Part shown: positions 10,926 through 21,063 of the stretch, one piece after another
How the letters are laid out: each line of letters starts with the position of its first letter
How positions within the stretch are numbered: position 1 is the stretch's first letter
Source of the DNA: Euglena gracilis
Lineage: Eukaryota; Euglenida; Euglenophyceae; Euglenales
Length of the DNA: 64,000 bases
Direction of reading: 5' to 3'
NCBI GenBank assembly: GCA_039621445.1
Contig: CP154954.1
Span: forward strand, 24,564,954-24,628,953
The notes under the pieces: generated by a model
What the model saw: only the letters and a program-made list of their open reading frames with translations
The model's database searches: none
Told to the model about the DNA's origin: nothing
Program-made: the position numbers and the translations under genes

Positions 10926-13650
10926 ATGGCTTCGCATGTTTTCCCCTATGAATTTGGAGATTTGGTTCGATATGAGAGGTCCAATGGTGTAATTGTGGAC
11001 GCCATGGTTATTGGACCGTCAAACCGTGGAGAGAAGTACGTTGCTATCCGTTATGAACGCGGTGGGAAATTTGTTTATCATGAAGCAGCAGAATTGAAGG
11101 ATATTTCAAAGTGCCCTCGGCCCATCAGTCCTCCAGTTGAAAACCCAGGTTTGCACGATGATATGGATTTTTTTTACATTTTATATGTTCTCCAGCTTCA
11201 AAGCGGCCAAAGCCAACGGGAGTCAAGTTGCCAGGAAAGCCGTCTCCCAACAGTTTGGAAAAATTCTGGACTCGCAATTCAGTGGTGTGTGTGCATGAAT
11301 TGCAAAAATCATCTTTGTCTGAAACCATTTGCAGGGCGCAGAGGCCCCACGCACCCATCTTGGGAGCGAATTGGCAATGAGCTGGCATTAACTGTATGAG
11401 CAACCCCTGGTGCTTTTTGTTTCTTGTTGGTTTTACAGGGTTGCTGGCAAGCTCATCAAGCAACAATGCCAGCTGCGCCGCCAGTGGATATGGATTGTCT
11501 GAGATATGGTGCAAAGAGGATAACTCGCGTAGGGCGCTTTGCCGATCCAAGGAGAACGTTTCGTTCTGCGGCGGAAAAGGTCATCATCATGGATGCTGCA
11601 TTACGATGGGTGGACGTCCTGCCGCAGCCATATTTCGGGTGGCAGAAACCAACGCATGGTTTCAAAGTGCTCGCAAAACGAGAGAAGCGAATCAGAGCGC
11701 TAGCAAAAAAGCACGGTATGCCAATGTGCGGTGTCTGTTCACTGCATTCATCTGTTCAGGAGAGAGGCGCTGCACGTTCCATGGTGGAAAGAAATCCGCG
11801 TATCATGACGTTGAAGGTGATTTACGCAAATGGGTGTTGGAAAAAAGACAGAAGCGAGTGCTCGTTACCAAACGGATGGTTATTGCCAAGGTTTGTGTTT
11901 TTTTTAAAAAAAACTTGCTGCACACGTCATTCACTGTAGGTTTGCCAATGGAGTGCTGATCTGGCAGCGCTCCAAGACAAAAGACCTGATTTGCTGAACG
12001 AGTGGTGGATTGGTTTTCGCAAGCGGCGACGGATGACAACGCGGCGTGTAACATCATTCAGAAAGGTTGAAGACGATCTTGTACTTCCGCTCGTGCAACG
12101 ATATCGGTGTGCCATGGATATGAGATACGGGCGGACTTTTTTTTCCATCCACAGAGCGAATTTGCATCGCGCAATCCGCAACAAGCAGGTGCTGGTGCTT
12201 GGCAATGCAGATGAAACAACCAGGGTTCACCGGCAAGGCTGCCGGGCTGTTCACCAATTGCAATTTTTGGATTCCCTGCTATTTTGGGGGGAGGTTCAGG
12301 GTCAGGATATGGATTCGGATTCCCCAAAAGAGGGTTTTCTGTGCTGTTGATGTTCTGTTTGGCGGGGACCCTGACTTTGGCACTCAGCCTTGAGCCAGTC
12401 GCAAAGACCACAATCGAGGACAAAGGTCAACGGTCATGCAGTTGCTTATTCCTGCGAGATTGAGCGGTGTTTTCAGCAATTGCATGGCCATGACGAGTTG
12501 CGGTTCGGGTTCGCGGGAAGCATCGGGAGCATGTGACCGCTTACCTTTCGTTCCTGATCGAAATCAACCATGGCACCGACAGGGATGGTGACAGTTGTAT
12601 CGTTTTGGGTAAGGTGCATCGTCCAAAGCCTGCCATTGTGTGGAAGGGCAAGGACGGTGGCAGGGTGCACAAGCAGGTGCAGAGTTTTGCCAAGAAGGGT
12701 TTTGGCCATCCAGTGGTGAACACCGTTGCACCGAGAGGAAAGACAACAGAAAAATCAATGGTGGTGATTTTGAGGGAGACGCTGACCCCATTCAATTTTC
12801 CAAAAGGAAAATGTTTGTATGTTGTCGACGGTGCGCCGTCGCACATTCATGCCCAAATTTGTCACACGTTACGAAATTTGGGTTGGGGGATGTATATATC
12901 CCCCCCTAACAGTACCCCCTATGCTCAGGCATGTGATAAAACACAGATAAACGGAAAATTCAAAAAAGAGGTGGAAGAAAAATATGCCGAATGGCTCCTT
13001 GCAACTGTGGAGGGGATGGATACAAAGAAGGCCATACCGTCCCCAGATCGGCATGTCATTGCCAAATGGGTGGGTGAAGCATTCGCAAAAGTTTCTGATG
13101 ACGACATCCGAGAGGCTTGTCGGCATGCTTATTTTCCTCGTGGGCTGAAGCTGAAAAACCTGGAGGACCTGGGATTCTTCGATGTGCCAATGGAAAAGCA
13201 AGATTCGGATTCTGACCTTGATTCTGGGACTGATGACACCTCAGACTCTGATTCCGATCTGACCTCTGTCACTTCCTCCAGCTCCGATGTTTCTGATTGC
13301 TCTTCAATTTCTCAGCAGGCTGTTTTTTTTCTCTCTGATAAAAATGGCCTGTGTGTGATTCTGCTCCAGGTTCGCATCCTAACCAGCCTAACCAGGGCGA
13401 GGAAGAGGTCGTGTGGGCGAAGGCAGACAGGGGTGTGTGGGGCTTAACCCATGTATTTGATGAAAAGCTCTACATGACAAGAGATCTTGTAGACGGGTCA
13501 GCGCTCCCAGAAAATTTCAAACCCATGCCTGAGCAAGGGGATCAACCAAAGGGGCCGAAGAAAAAACAAAGAGCTGAGGGGGTTGTCCATGTACAACAGT
13601 TCAAGATGAAGTACCAGAAAGGGAAGGGATGGTGTTCTGTTCCGTGTTGA
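10926..13650 (+). CDS. DDD transposase of pogo/CENP-B type, multi-exon
   Basis: Exons that keep one frame: 10926-11148, 11196-11288, 11335-11393, 11439-11715, 11760-11890, 11940-12224, 12395-12440 and 12498 onward. Five introns are 44-49 nt, the last two about 170 and 57 nt. N-terminus: a small beta-rich module (FGDLVRYERSNGVIV, EKYVAIRYERGGKFVYH) that resembles a Tudor/SH3-like fold (inference), then a basic linker (SKRPKPTGVKLPGKP). Middle: the CENP-B-type DNA-binding region (GGKKSAYHDVEGDLRKWVLE, then WWIGFRKRRRMTTRR). C-terminal half: DDE_1 nuclease with Asp at 12210-12212 (NADET), 12827-12829 (VVDGAPSH) and 12935-12937 (PPNSTPYAQACDKTQ), a DD35D spacing. An acidic Ser/Asp tail (13200-13290) follows. 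The end is unresolved. The frame reads to a stop at about 13447, or a last intron with acceptor at 13369 leads to a Lys-rich tail ending at 13650. It should cut and paste the element in the nucleus. Confidence 0.85.
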
Positions 13651-13833
13651 TCTCTGACCTCTGCATTTGTGTATTCCCCATCCCCATCCGCACCGGCCAC
13701 AGTGTGGCGAACATGCTCAGGGGGTCATGCATTGTTGCTGGCGCGGTCGGTTTTTTTTTTATGGCACTGTGTCGTTGACACGGCGTGTCGTTGACACACC
13801 CCTCGTGTCAACGACACTTTCCTGGAACATTGG

Positions 13834-13860
13834 CGTGTCAACGACAAGGGGGGGGGGAGG
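13834..13860 (-). repeat. Right terminal inverted repeat of the transposon
   Basis: CGTGTCAACGACAA, ten G, AGG. Followed by the target duplication TA 13861-13862. Confidence 0.95.
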
Positions 13861-14190
13861 TAGTTTCCGAATCACCTGGGTTTGACCCCCAACTCCCCGC
13901 CAGGCCCGAGTTATTCACGCGCGAAGGGGTCCAAACTGGGTAGGATTCGCCAACCCCCCCTGGATAAGCCCCCCCCCCTATGGACGGCCAAAAAATGTCA
14001 ATTTTCAAAATATCTCCAAAATGAAGCAAAATCAAAGGAAATGTCCAGACCTAAATTGAAGCCCTTGGAACGCTCTATCTACTGTGATTTTGGTTTCATC
14101 GCAGCTCACCGCCTAGCCCGAGATACGGCCGTTTTTCGGCCAATTTTGTCCATTTTGTACACTTTTCCCTCTGTTCGACTTTTTCCATTT
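13861..14190 (+). repeat. Dispersed repeat A, copy 2, right part, with ~200-bp satellite unit
   Basis: Continues the copy interrupted by the transposon (TAGTTTCCGAATCACCTGGG, CCCGAGTTATTCACGCGCG). It matches 15918-16170 closely and runs into a satellite unit (CAAAATATCTCC, CGAGATACGGCC). Confidence 0.85.
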
Positions 14191-14449
14191 TCGGCCAAAA
14201 AAGTCAAAAAAAGTCGAAAAAAAATTTATTTTGCACGAACCAGACGCGACGCGGACGAAACGATGTGTTTTTTTTGCCCTCACCGGACCAGAACAGAAAA
14301 GGAAAGGGAAAAGAGCCGACAAAAAACGATGTTTTTTTTTTGTATTTTTCTTTTTATTTTCTTTTTTTTTTTCTCTCCCCAGGACCGATCCCCACCTTGT
14401 TTTTATTTTATTTTTATTTATTTTTTTTGATAGGTGTCGTTTTGTTTGT
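14191..14449. other. T-rich stretch, no gene
   Basis: Mostly T-runs with ACCAGACGCGACGCGG and ACCGGACCAG islands. Probably a decayed satellite unit interrupted by low-complexity DNA. Confidence 0.35.
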
Positions 14450-15700
14450 TTTTGAGCCGAAACGAGCGGCGTTTTTCGACCCGCCAGCGCGCCCCGTTTT
14501 TGGGGCCGCCGACCCATTGACTTTGGGTCAAAACCGGGTCGAAAAAGTCGAAAAATCGAAAAGTTTTTTGGCCAATTGGGTCCGTTTTAGGCCATTTTGA
14601 AAAAAATCGAAAAATTTTTTTTGCCCGAAACGATGTTTTTTGGCCTCCCGGACCCGGAAAAACTGTTTTTGAGCCGAAAACGAGCGTTTTTCGACCCGCC
14701 AGCGCCCCGTTTTGGGCCGCCGACCCATTGACTTTGGGTCAAAACCGGGTCGAAAAAGTCGAAAAAAATCGAAAAAAATTTTTTTTTCCGCGAAAAGATG
14801 TTTTTTGGCCTCACGTAACCGGAAAAAACGTTTTTGAGCAAAAAACGAGCGTTTTTCTAACTGACATCGCCCCGTTTTGGGCCGCTGACACATTTACTTT
14901 GGGTCAAAACCGGGTCGAAAAAGTCGAAAAAAATTTTTTTTTTTTTTGCCCGAAACGATGTTTTTTGGCCTCCCGGACCCAGAAAAACTGTTTTTGAGCC
15001 GAAAACGAGCGTTTTTCGACCCGCCAGCGCCCCGTTTTGGGCCGCCGACCCATTGACTTTGGGTCAAAACCGGGTCGAAAAAGTCGAAAAAAATCGAAAA
15101 AATTTTTTTTCCCCAAACGATGTTTTTTGGCCTCCCGGACCCGGAAAAACTGTTTTTGAGCCGAAAACGAGCGTTTTTCGACCCGCCAGCGCCCCGTTTT
15201 GGGCCGCCGACCCATTGACTTTGGGTCAAAACCGGGTCGAAAAAGTCGAAAAAAATCGAAAAAGTTTTTTTTTTGCCCGAAACGATGTTTTTTGGCCTCC
15301 CGGACCCGGAAAAACTGTTTTTGAGCCGAAAACGAGCGTTTTTCGACCCGCCAGCGCCCCGTTTTGGGCCGCCGACCCATTGACTTTGGGTCAAAACCGG
15401 GTCGAAAAAGTCGAAAAAAATCGAAAAAATTTTTTTGCCCCAAACGATGTTTTTTGGCCTCCCGGACCCGGAAAAACTGTTTTTGAGCCGAAAACGAGCG
15501 TTTTTCGACCCGCCAGCGCCCCGTTTTGGGCCGCCGACCCATTGACTTTGGGTCAAAACCGGGTCGAAAAAGTCGAAAAAAATCGAAAAAACAATGTTTT
15601 TGGGCCTCCCGGACCCGGAAAAACTGTTTTTTGAGCCGAAAACGAGCGTTTTTCGACCCACCGGCGCCCTGTTTCTGGCACAAAACCCATGGATTTCAGG
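14450..15700 (+). repeat. 162-165-bp satellite array, about 7.5 units
   Basis: Head-to-tail units with landmarks GACCCGCCAGCGCCCCG, GGGCCGCCGACCCATTGAC, TTGGGTCAAAACCGGGTCG, GCC-GAAACGATG and GGCCTCCCGGACCCGG. CATTGAC starts at 15051, 15213, 15378 and 15540, giving units of 162 or 165 bp. Because 162 is 54 codons, long frames stay open on both strands. They show no coding constraint and are not called genes. Central units are nearly identical, which suggests recent homogenisation. Confidence 0.95.
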
Positions 15701-15734
15701 CAAAAGAGCTCCATGGAGTGGGCCGGTATGTATG

Positions 15735-16200
15735 GAGGGGTCGCTGAGCTCTTATCCCTTTATGGGTAAGAGCGAAGCTTACCACTGGGGGAAACCCCCC
15801 CCCCCCCCCCCCCCCTCCCCCCCCCCCTCGGGGCCACCTCGGGAACCGGCGGATTATCACCATGATCCCGGCCCCGTTCCCGAAAAATTTTTTTTCAGTC
15901 ACGAGCGACTGGATTCCTAGTTTCCGAATCACCTGGGTTTGACCCCCAACTCCCCGCCAGGCCCGAGTTATTCACGCGCGAAGGGGTCCAAACTGGGTAG
16001 GATTCGCCAACCCCCCCTGGATAAGCCCCCCCCCCCTTTGGACGGCCAAAAAATGTCAATTTTCAAAATATCTCCAAAATGAAGCAAAATCAAAGGAAAT
16101 GTCCGGAGACCTAATTTGAAGCCCTTGGAACGCCCCATCTACCGGTATTTTGATTTCCCCGCAACGCCCCGTCTAGCCCGAGATACGGCCGTTTTCGGCG
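15735..16200 (+). repeat. Dispersed repeat A, copy 3 (empty pogo target)
   Basis: Near-identical to 10595-10770 joined to 13861-14110, with an intact TA at 15918-15919 where copy 2 carries the transposon. It therefore shows the pre-insertion sequence. A long C-run lies at 15797-15830. Confidence 0.9.
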
Positions 16201-16469
16201 CAGCTGGCCGTTTTGTACACTTTTCCCTCTGTTCGACTTAGCCGTTTTGGGGGGTGGGGGGTCAAAAAATCGATGTTTTCAAAATTTCTCGAAAATGATG
16301 CAAAATCAAAGGAAATGTCCAGAGACCTAAATTGAAGCCCTTGGAACGTCTACTGTGATTTTGGTTTCATCGCAGCTCACCGCCTAGCCCGAGATACGGC
16401 CGTTTTTCGGCCAATTTTGGCCATTTTGTACACGTTTTCCACTGTTCGACTTAGCCATTTTCGGCCAAA
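16201..16469 (+). repeat. ~200-bp satellite unit
   Basis: Contains CGATGTTTTCAAAATTTCTCG, AATGATGCAAAATCAAAGG and CGAGATACGGCCG, as in 7015-7745, followed directly by the 162-bp satellite. Confidence 0.75.
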
Positions 16470-17277
16470 AAAATCGAAAAAAATCGAAAAATTTTTTTTG
16501 CCCAAAACGATGTTTTTTAGCCTCCCGGACCTGGAAAAACTGTTTTTGAGCCGAAAATGAGCGTTTTTCGACCCGCCAGCACCCCGTTCTGGGCCGCCAA
16601 CCCATTGACTTCGGGCCAAAACCGGGTCAAAAAAGTCGAAAAAAATCGAAAAAAATTTTTTGCCCAAAACGATGTTTTTTAGCCTCCCGGACCTGGAAAA
16701 ACTGTTTTTGAGCCGAAAATGAGCGTTTTTCGACCCGCCAGCACCCCGTTCTGGGCCGCCAACCCATTGACTTCGGGCCAAAACCGGGTCAAAAAAGTCG
16801 AAAAAAATCGAAAAAAATTTTTTTGCCCAAAACGATGTTTTTTGGCCTCCCGGACCCGGAAAAACTGTTTTTGAGCCGAAAATGAGCGTTTTTCGACCCG
16901 CCAGCGCCCCGTTCTGGGCCGCCAACCCATTGACTTCGGGCCAAAACCGGGTCAAAAAAGTCGAAAAAAATCGAAAAAAATTTTTTTGCCCGAAAAAAGA
17001 AAAAAAAAAGAAAAATAAATAAAAAAAAAAAAAAATATTTTTTGCCCAAAACGATGTTTTTTGGCCTCCCGGACCCGGAAAAACTGTTTTTGAGCCGAAA
17101 ATGAGCGTTTTTCGACCCGCCAGCGCCCCGTTTTGGGCCGCCAACCCATTGACTTCGGGCCAAAACCGGGTCAAAAAAGTCGAAAAAAATCGAAAAAAAT
17201 TTTTTTGCCCGAAACGATGTTTTTTGGCCTCCTGGACCCGGAAAAGGGGTTTTCGAGCCGAAAATGGGCGTTTTTCG
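16470..17277 (+). repeat. 162-bp satellite array, second block
   Basis: About five units with variant positions (GACTTCGGGCCAAAACCGG) that distinguish it from the first block. An A-rich insertion (about 16985-17037) interrupts one unit. The last unit breaks at GTTTTTCGACC, where the 19-bp minisatellite starts. Confidence 0.95.
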
Positions 17278-18687
17278 ACCATAATGGCCATCATGGCCCG
17301 TGATGGCCATGATGCGCATCATGACCGGTGATGCCAATGATGCCAATCATGGGTCATAATGTGCATGATGACCCATGATGACCATCATGGGCAATGATGG
17401 CCATCATGACCAATGATGGCCATCATGACCAATGATGGCCATCATGACCAATGATGGCCATCATGATGGCCATCATGACCCAATGATGGCCATCATGACA
17501 CATGATGGCCATCATGACCAATGATGGCCATCATGACCAATGATGGCCATCATGACCAATGATGGCCCTCACATCAAATGATGGCCTTCATGACCAATGA
17601 TGAAAATAATGACCAATGATGGCCATCATGACCAATGATGGCCATCATGACCAATGATGGCCATCATGACCAATGATGGCTATCATGTGTCATGATGGAC
17701 ATGATGACAAATGATGGCCATCATGACCAATGATGGCTATCATGACCAACGATGGCCATCATGACCCATGATGTCCATCAGGACCAATGATGGCCATCAG
17801 GACCAATGATGGCCATCATGACCAATGATGGCCATCATGACCCATGATGGCCATCATGACCAATGATGGCCATCATGACCAATGATGGCCATCATGACCA
17901 ATGATGGCCATCATGACCAATGATGGCCATCATGACACATGATGGCCATCAGGACCAATGATGGCCATCAGGACCAATGATGGCCATCAGGACCAATGAT
18001 GGCCATCAGGACCAATGATGGCCATCGGGACCAATGATGGCCATCGGGACCAATGATGGCCATCAGGACCAATGATGGCCATCAGGACCAATGATGGCCA
18101 TCAGGACCAATGATGGCCATCAGGACCAATGATGGCCATCATGACCAATGATGGCCATCATGACCAATGATGGCCATCAGGACCCCTGAGGCCCATCAGG
18201 ACCAATGATGGCCATCAGGACCAATGATGGCCATCAGGACCAATGATGGCCATCATGACCAATGATGGCCATCATGACCAATGATGGCCATCATAACCCC
18301 TGATGCCCATCAGGACCAATGATGGCCATCAGGACCAATGATGGCCATCAGGACCAATGATGGCCATCAGGACCAATGATGGCCATCAGGACCCATGATG
18401 GCCATCAGGACCCATGATGGCCATCAGGACCCATGATGCCCATCATGACCAATGATGGCCATCACCACCAATGATGGCCATCACGACCCATGATGGCCAT
18501 CATGACCCATGATGGCCATCATGACCCATGATGCCCATCATGACCAATGATGGCCATCACGGCCAATGATGGCCATCATGGCCCATGATGGCCATCATGG
18601 GCCATGACGGCCATCATTGGTCATGATGGCCATCATGGGTCAACCAATGATAGCCATCATGGCCCATGATGGCCATCATGACCAATG
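17278..18687. repeat. 19-bp palindromic minisatellite, about 1.4 kb
   Basis: Tandem CCAATGATGGCCATCATGA with variants (CATCAGGACC, CATCGGGACC, CATGACCC). Each unit holds the 12-bp palindrome TGATGGCCATCA. Variants are clustered along the array, as expected from unequal exchange. It interrupts a 162-bp satellite unit, which resumes at about 18688. Confidence 0.95.
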
Positions 18688-18904
18688 TCAACCGGGTCAA
18701 AAAAGTCGAAAAAAATGGAAAAAATTTTTTTGCCCGAAACGATGTTTTTTGGCCTCCCGGACCCGGAAAAACTGTTTTTGAGCCGAAAATGAGCGTTTTT
18801 CGACCCGCCAGCGCCCCGTTTTGGGCCGCCGACCCATTGACTTTGGGTCAAACCCGGGTCAAAAAAGTCGAAAAAAATCGAAAAAAATTTTTGGGCCCGA
18901 AACG
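18688..18904 (+). repeat. 162-bp satellite, third block
   Basis: Resumes at CAACCGGGTCAAAAAAGTCG after the minisatellite. One full unit plus the start of another, which ends in the CCGG block. Confidence 0.9.
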
Positions 18905-19137
18905 ATTCGCTGGGACGCCGGGCCGCCGGCCGGCCCGCCGGGCCGCCGGCCTGCCGCTGGCCGGGCCGGGCCGGGCCGCCGGGCCGCCGGCCGGTCCGGG
19001 CCGGGCCGCCGGGCCGCCGGCCCGGTCCGGGCCGGGCCGCCGGGCCGCCGCCGGGCCGCCGGGCCGCCGGCCGCCGGCCGCCGGCCGGGCCGCTGGCCGG
19101 GCCGCTGGGCCTGCCGGCCGGGCCGCCGGGCCGGTGT
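18905..19137. repeat. GCCGGGCCG-type GC tandem repeat
   Basis: About 230 bp of near-pure C and G made of GGCCGCCGGGCC and GGCCGGGCC units. Strongly self-complementary. The Ala/Gly/Pro/Arg frames are artefacts. Confidence 0.95.
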
Positions 19138-19189
19138 CAAAGAAGGGGTGGGGGGGCGCGCTTATCAAGAGCTCAGCACTATTCAAAAC

Positions 19190-19304
19190 CTGGTAGGGGG
19201 GGGGGGGGTGGGGGGGTGTTGTGGTGTGTGGTTTGTGTGAAGTGTGTGTGTGTGTGTTATTGATTTGTGTGTGGGTGGTGGTGTGTGATTTGTGTGGCGT
19301 GATG

Positions 19305-19338
<34 letters not shown>

Positions 19339-19480
19339 GGTAGGGTGTGGGACGGTGGGTAGTGAGTGTGTGTGTGGGCGTGTGAGGGTGCGTGGAGTGT
19401 GCCCGGGTCGTTCCATGTCTCGCAAGTTGCGCATACAAACCCACCGCAGTGTGCAGATGTGCGTGTATGTGTTGCTGTAT
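19190..19480. repeat. TG-rich low-complexity DNA
   Basis: Imperfect (TG)n with GTGTGGTTTGTGTG variants and one (TG) run near 19307-19335. Confidence 0.85.
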
Positions 19481-19489
19481 GTGCGTGTG

Positions 19490-19528
19490 ATGTACGCATG
19501 CATGTGTGGATGTATGTATGTATGTATG

Positions 19529-19562
<34 letters not shown>

Positions 19563-19564
19563 TG

Positions 19565-19595
<31 letters not shown>

Positions 19596-19835
19596 TGTAT
19601 GTATGTATGTATGTATGTATGTATGTATGTATGTATGTAGGTATGTATGTATGTATGTATGTATGTATGTATGTATGTATGTATGTATGTATGTATGTAT
19701 GTATGTATGCATGTCTGTATGCATGCATGCATGCATGCATGCGTGTATGTAGGCATGCATGTATGTATGTATGTCTGTATGTATGTATGCATGCATGTAT
19801 GTATGTATGTATGCATGTGTGCGGTGCTTGAATGA
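19490..19835. repeat. (TATG)n microsatellite
   Basis: About 340 bp of TATG/ATGT tetranucleotides with CATG variants at 19708-19805. Same motif, opposite strand, as 23194-24465. Confidence 0.98.
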
Positions 19836-19918
19836 GTGTGTTTTTTTCTGGTAACTGGGCTACTGTTTGCACACTGCCCGTACCCCATCCTCCCCTGAGG
19901 TGCATTGCCTCATCCCAG

Positions 19919-19978
19919 GCCTATATTGCTGGATGGAGTCAAGCCAGCGTCGCAGGCACACTTGTCATGCCAAACAAG
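19919..19978 (+). CDS. Candidate exon interrupted downstream by an hAT-like element
   Basis: The acceptor CATCCCAG ends at 19918 and the donor is AAG-GTTTGA at 19979. The 60-nt exon is exactly 20 codons and includes AYIAGWSQASVAG and LVMPNK. If the element at 20021-21648 and one copy of its flanking repeat are removed, the next sequence gives an intron of 46 nt (GTTTGA to CCGAG) before 21661, the size of the transposase-gene introns. The continuation would read FVLLMDHPKCQRLRAHCRRS. No family recognised. Confidence 0.35.
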
Positions 19979-20457
19979 GTTTGATTTATACATTTTGTGA
20001 AAAGCAATGTAACTCTGGACCAAGCACCTCTGATGATGCTGGGCGATGCTGGGCGATGCAGGGCGATGCTGGGCGATGCTGGCATTTTTTTTGTATATTT
20101 TGGAGATTTGAACCATTTTGGGGATAATATTCCCACAAAGCTCCAGTTTTACACCCATTTTGGCCATTATGGGTCAATTTTTGCTAATTTGGGGGCTATT
20201 TATCATTGATTTAGCAAACATTGGGCTAATTGGGGCCTTTTGAGCAGATTTTATGGCATTTTGGCCATTTTGCGCCTTTTTGGTGATTTTGGGTCATTTT
20301 TCACAATCTTTTGTGGGCATTGTAGGCGTTTTTGAGCAATTTTTGGTTATTTTGGTTGCTTTTGGGGGTTTTTTGGGGGGTCAATTTTGGGCTTTTTGTG
20401 GCCATTTTTTGGGCTTTTGTGGTTATTTTGGTTTGGTCAGGAGCCAACGGATGTATT

Positions 20458-20935
20458 CTGGACAGATACTGGACAAGATGCAGATGCTAGACAAGATGAA
20501 TTTGATGCAGGCACTGGACAAGGTGCCGATGCTGGACAAGATGCCAATGCTGGACAAGATGAACTGGATGCAGACACTGGACAACATGCACATGGTGGAC
20601 AAGATGCAGTTGCTGGGCAAGAAGCAGATGCTGCTCAAGATGCAGATGCTGGACAAGATGCAGATACAGGACACGATGCTGATGCTGGACAAGATGAACT
20701 AGATGCAGACACTGGACAACATGCAGATGGTGGACAAGATGCAGTTGCTGGACAAGAACAAGATGCAGATGCTAGACAAGATGCAGATACTGGACAAGAT
20801 GCAGATGGACAAGATGCAGATGCTGGACAAGATGCACATACTGCACAAGATGCAGATGCTGGACAAGAAGCAGATGGTGGACAAGATGCAGATGCTGGAC
20901 AAGATGCAATGAGACAAGACGCAGTGGATGGATAA
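20458..20935 (+). repeat. 18-bp minisatellite encoding an Asp/Gln-rich hexapeptide
   Basis: Tandem GATGCAGATGCTGGACAA. One forward frame gives acidic A-G-Q-D-A-D repeats to a stop at 20933-20935, the next gives M-L-D-K-M-Q, and the reverse strand is open too. It lies inside the hAT-like element. Translation is unproven. Confidence 0.85.
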
Positions 20936-21063
20936 GGCAGTGGATGCAGGATGCAACGGATGCCGATGGACAACACAATCGACTGGTCGGATACGGCCAC
21001 ATTTTGCCGTGTTTTTCTTTGGTTGTTGCTGGTTTAACCTTTAAACACTTACATTCGCCACAG

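Larger units (their letters stand above)
10771..13860 (+). mobile_element. Pogo/Tc1-type DNA transposon, 3090 bp
   Basis: The ends are perfect 27-bp inverted repeats (CCT, ten C, TTGTCGTTGACACG). They are flanked by TA (10769-10770 and 13861-13862), the target duplication of the Tc1/mariner/pogo superfamily. The flanks join to an uninterrupted sequence found at 15898-15945 (GACTGGATTCCTAGTTTCCG) and in diverged form at 6910-6945. The subterminal 13-mer GTGTCGTTGACAC, a likely transposase-binding site, occurs at 10800-10812, 13769-13781 and 13785-13797, and inverted at 10820-10832 and 13805-13817. The interior carries one intron-containing transposase gene. Perfect ends and a clean target site suggest a recent insertion. 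Confidence 0.95.

Noticed and set aside
14894-15703. 259-269-codon reverse frames with 54-residue repeats
   Set aside because: Satellite monomers of 162 bp stay in frame by arithmetic; several frames are equally open.
17278-18687. CRISPR array
   Set aside because: Units are contiguous 19-bp repeats without unique spacers, in a eukaryotic satellite region.
18847-19140. Ala/Gly/Arg/Pro-rich frames
   Set aside because: Pure CCGG tandem repeat, no coding signal.
20387-20935. Long acidic repeat protein as a confirmed gene
   Set aside because: An 18-bp minisatellite is open in several frames on both strands; kept only as a repeat with a possible ORF.
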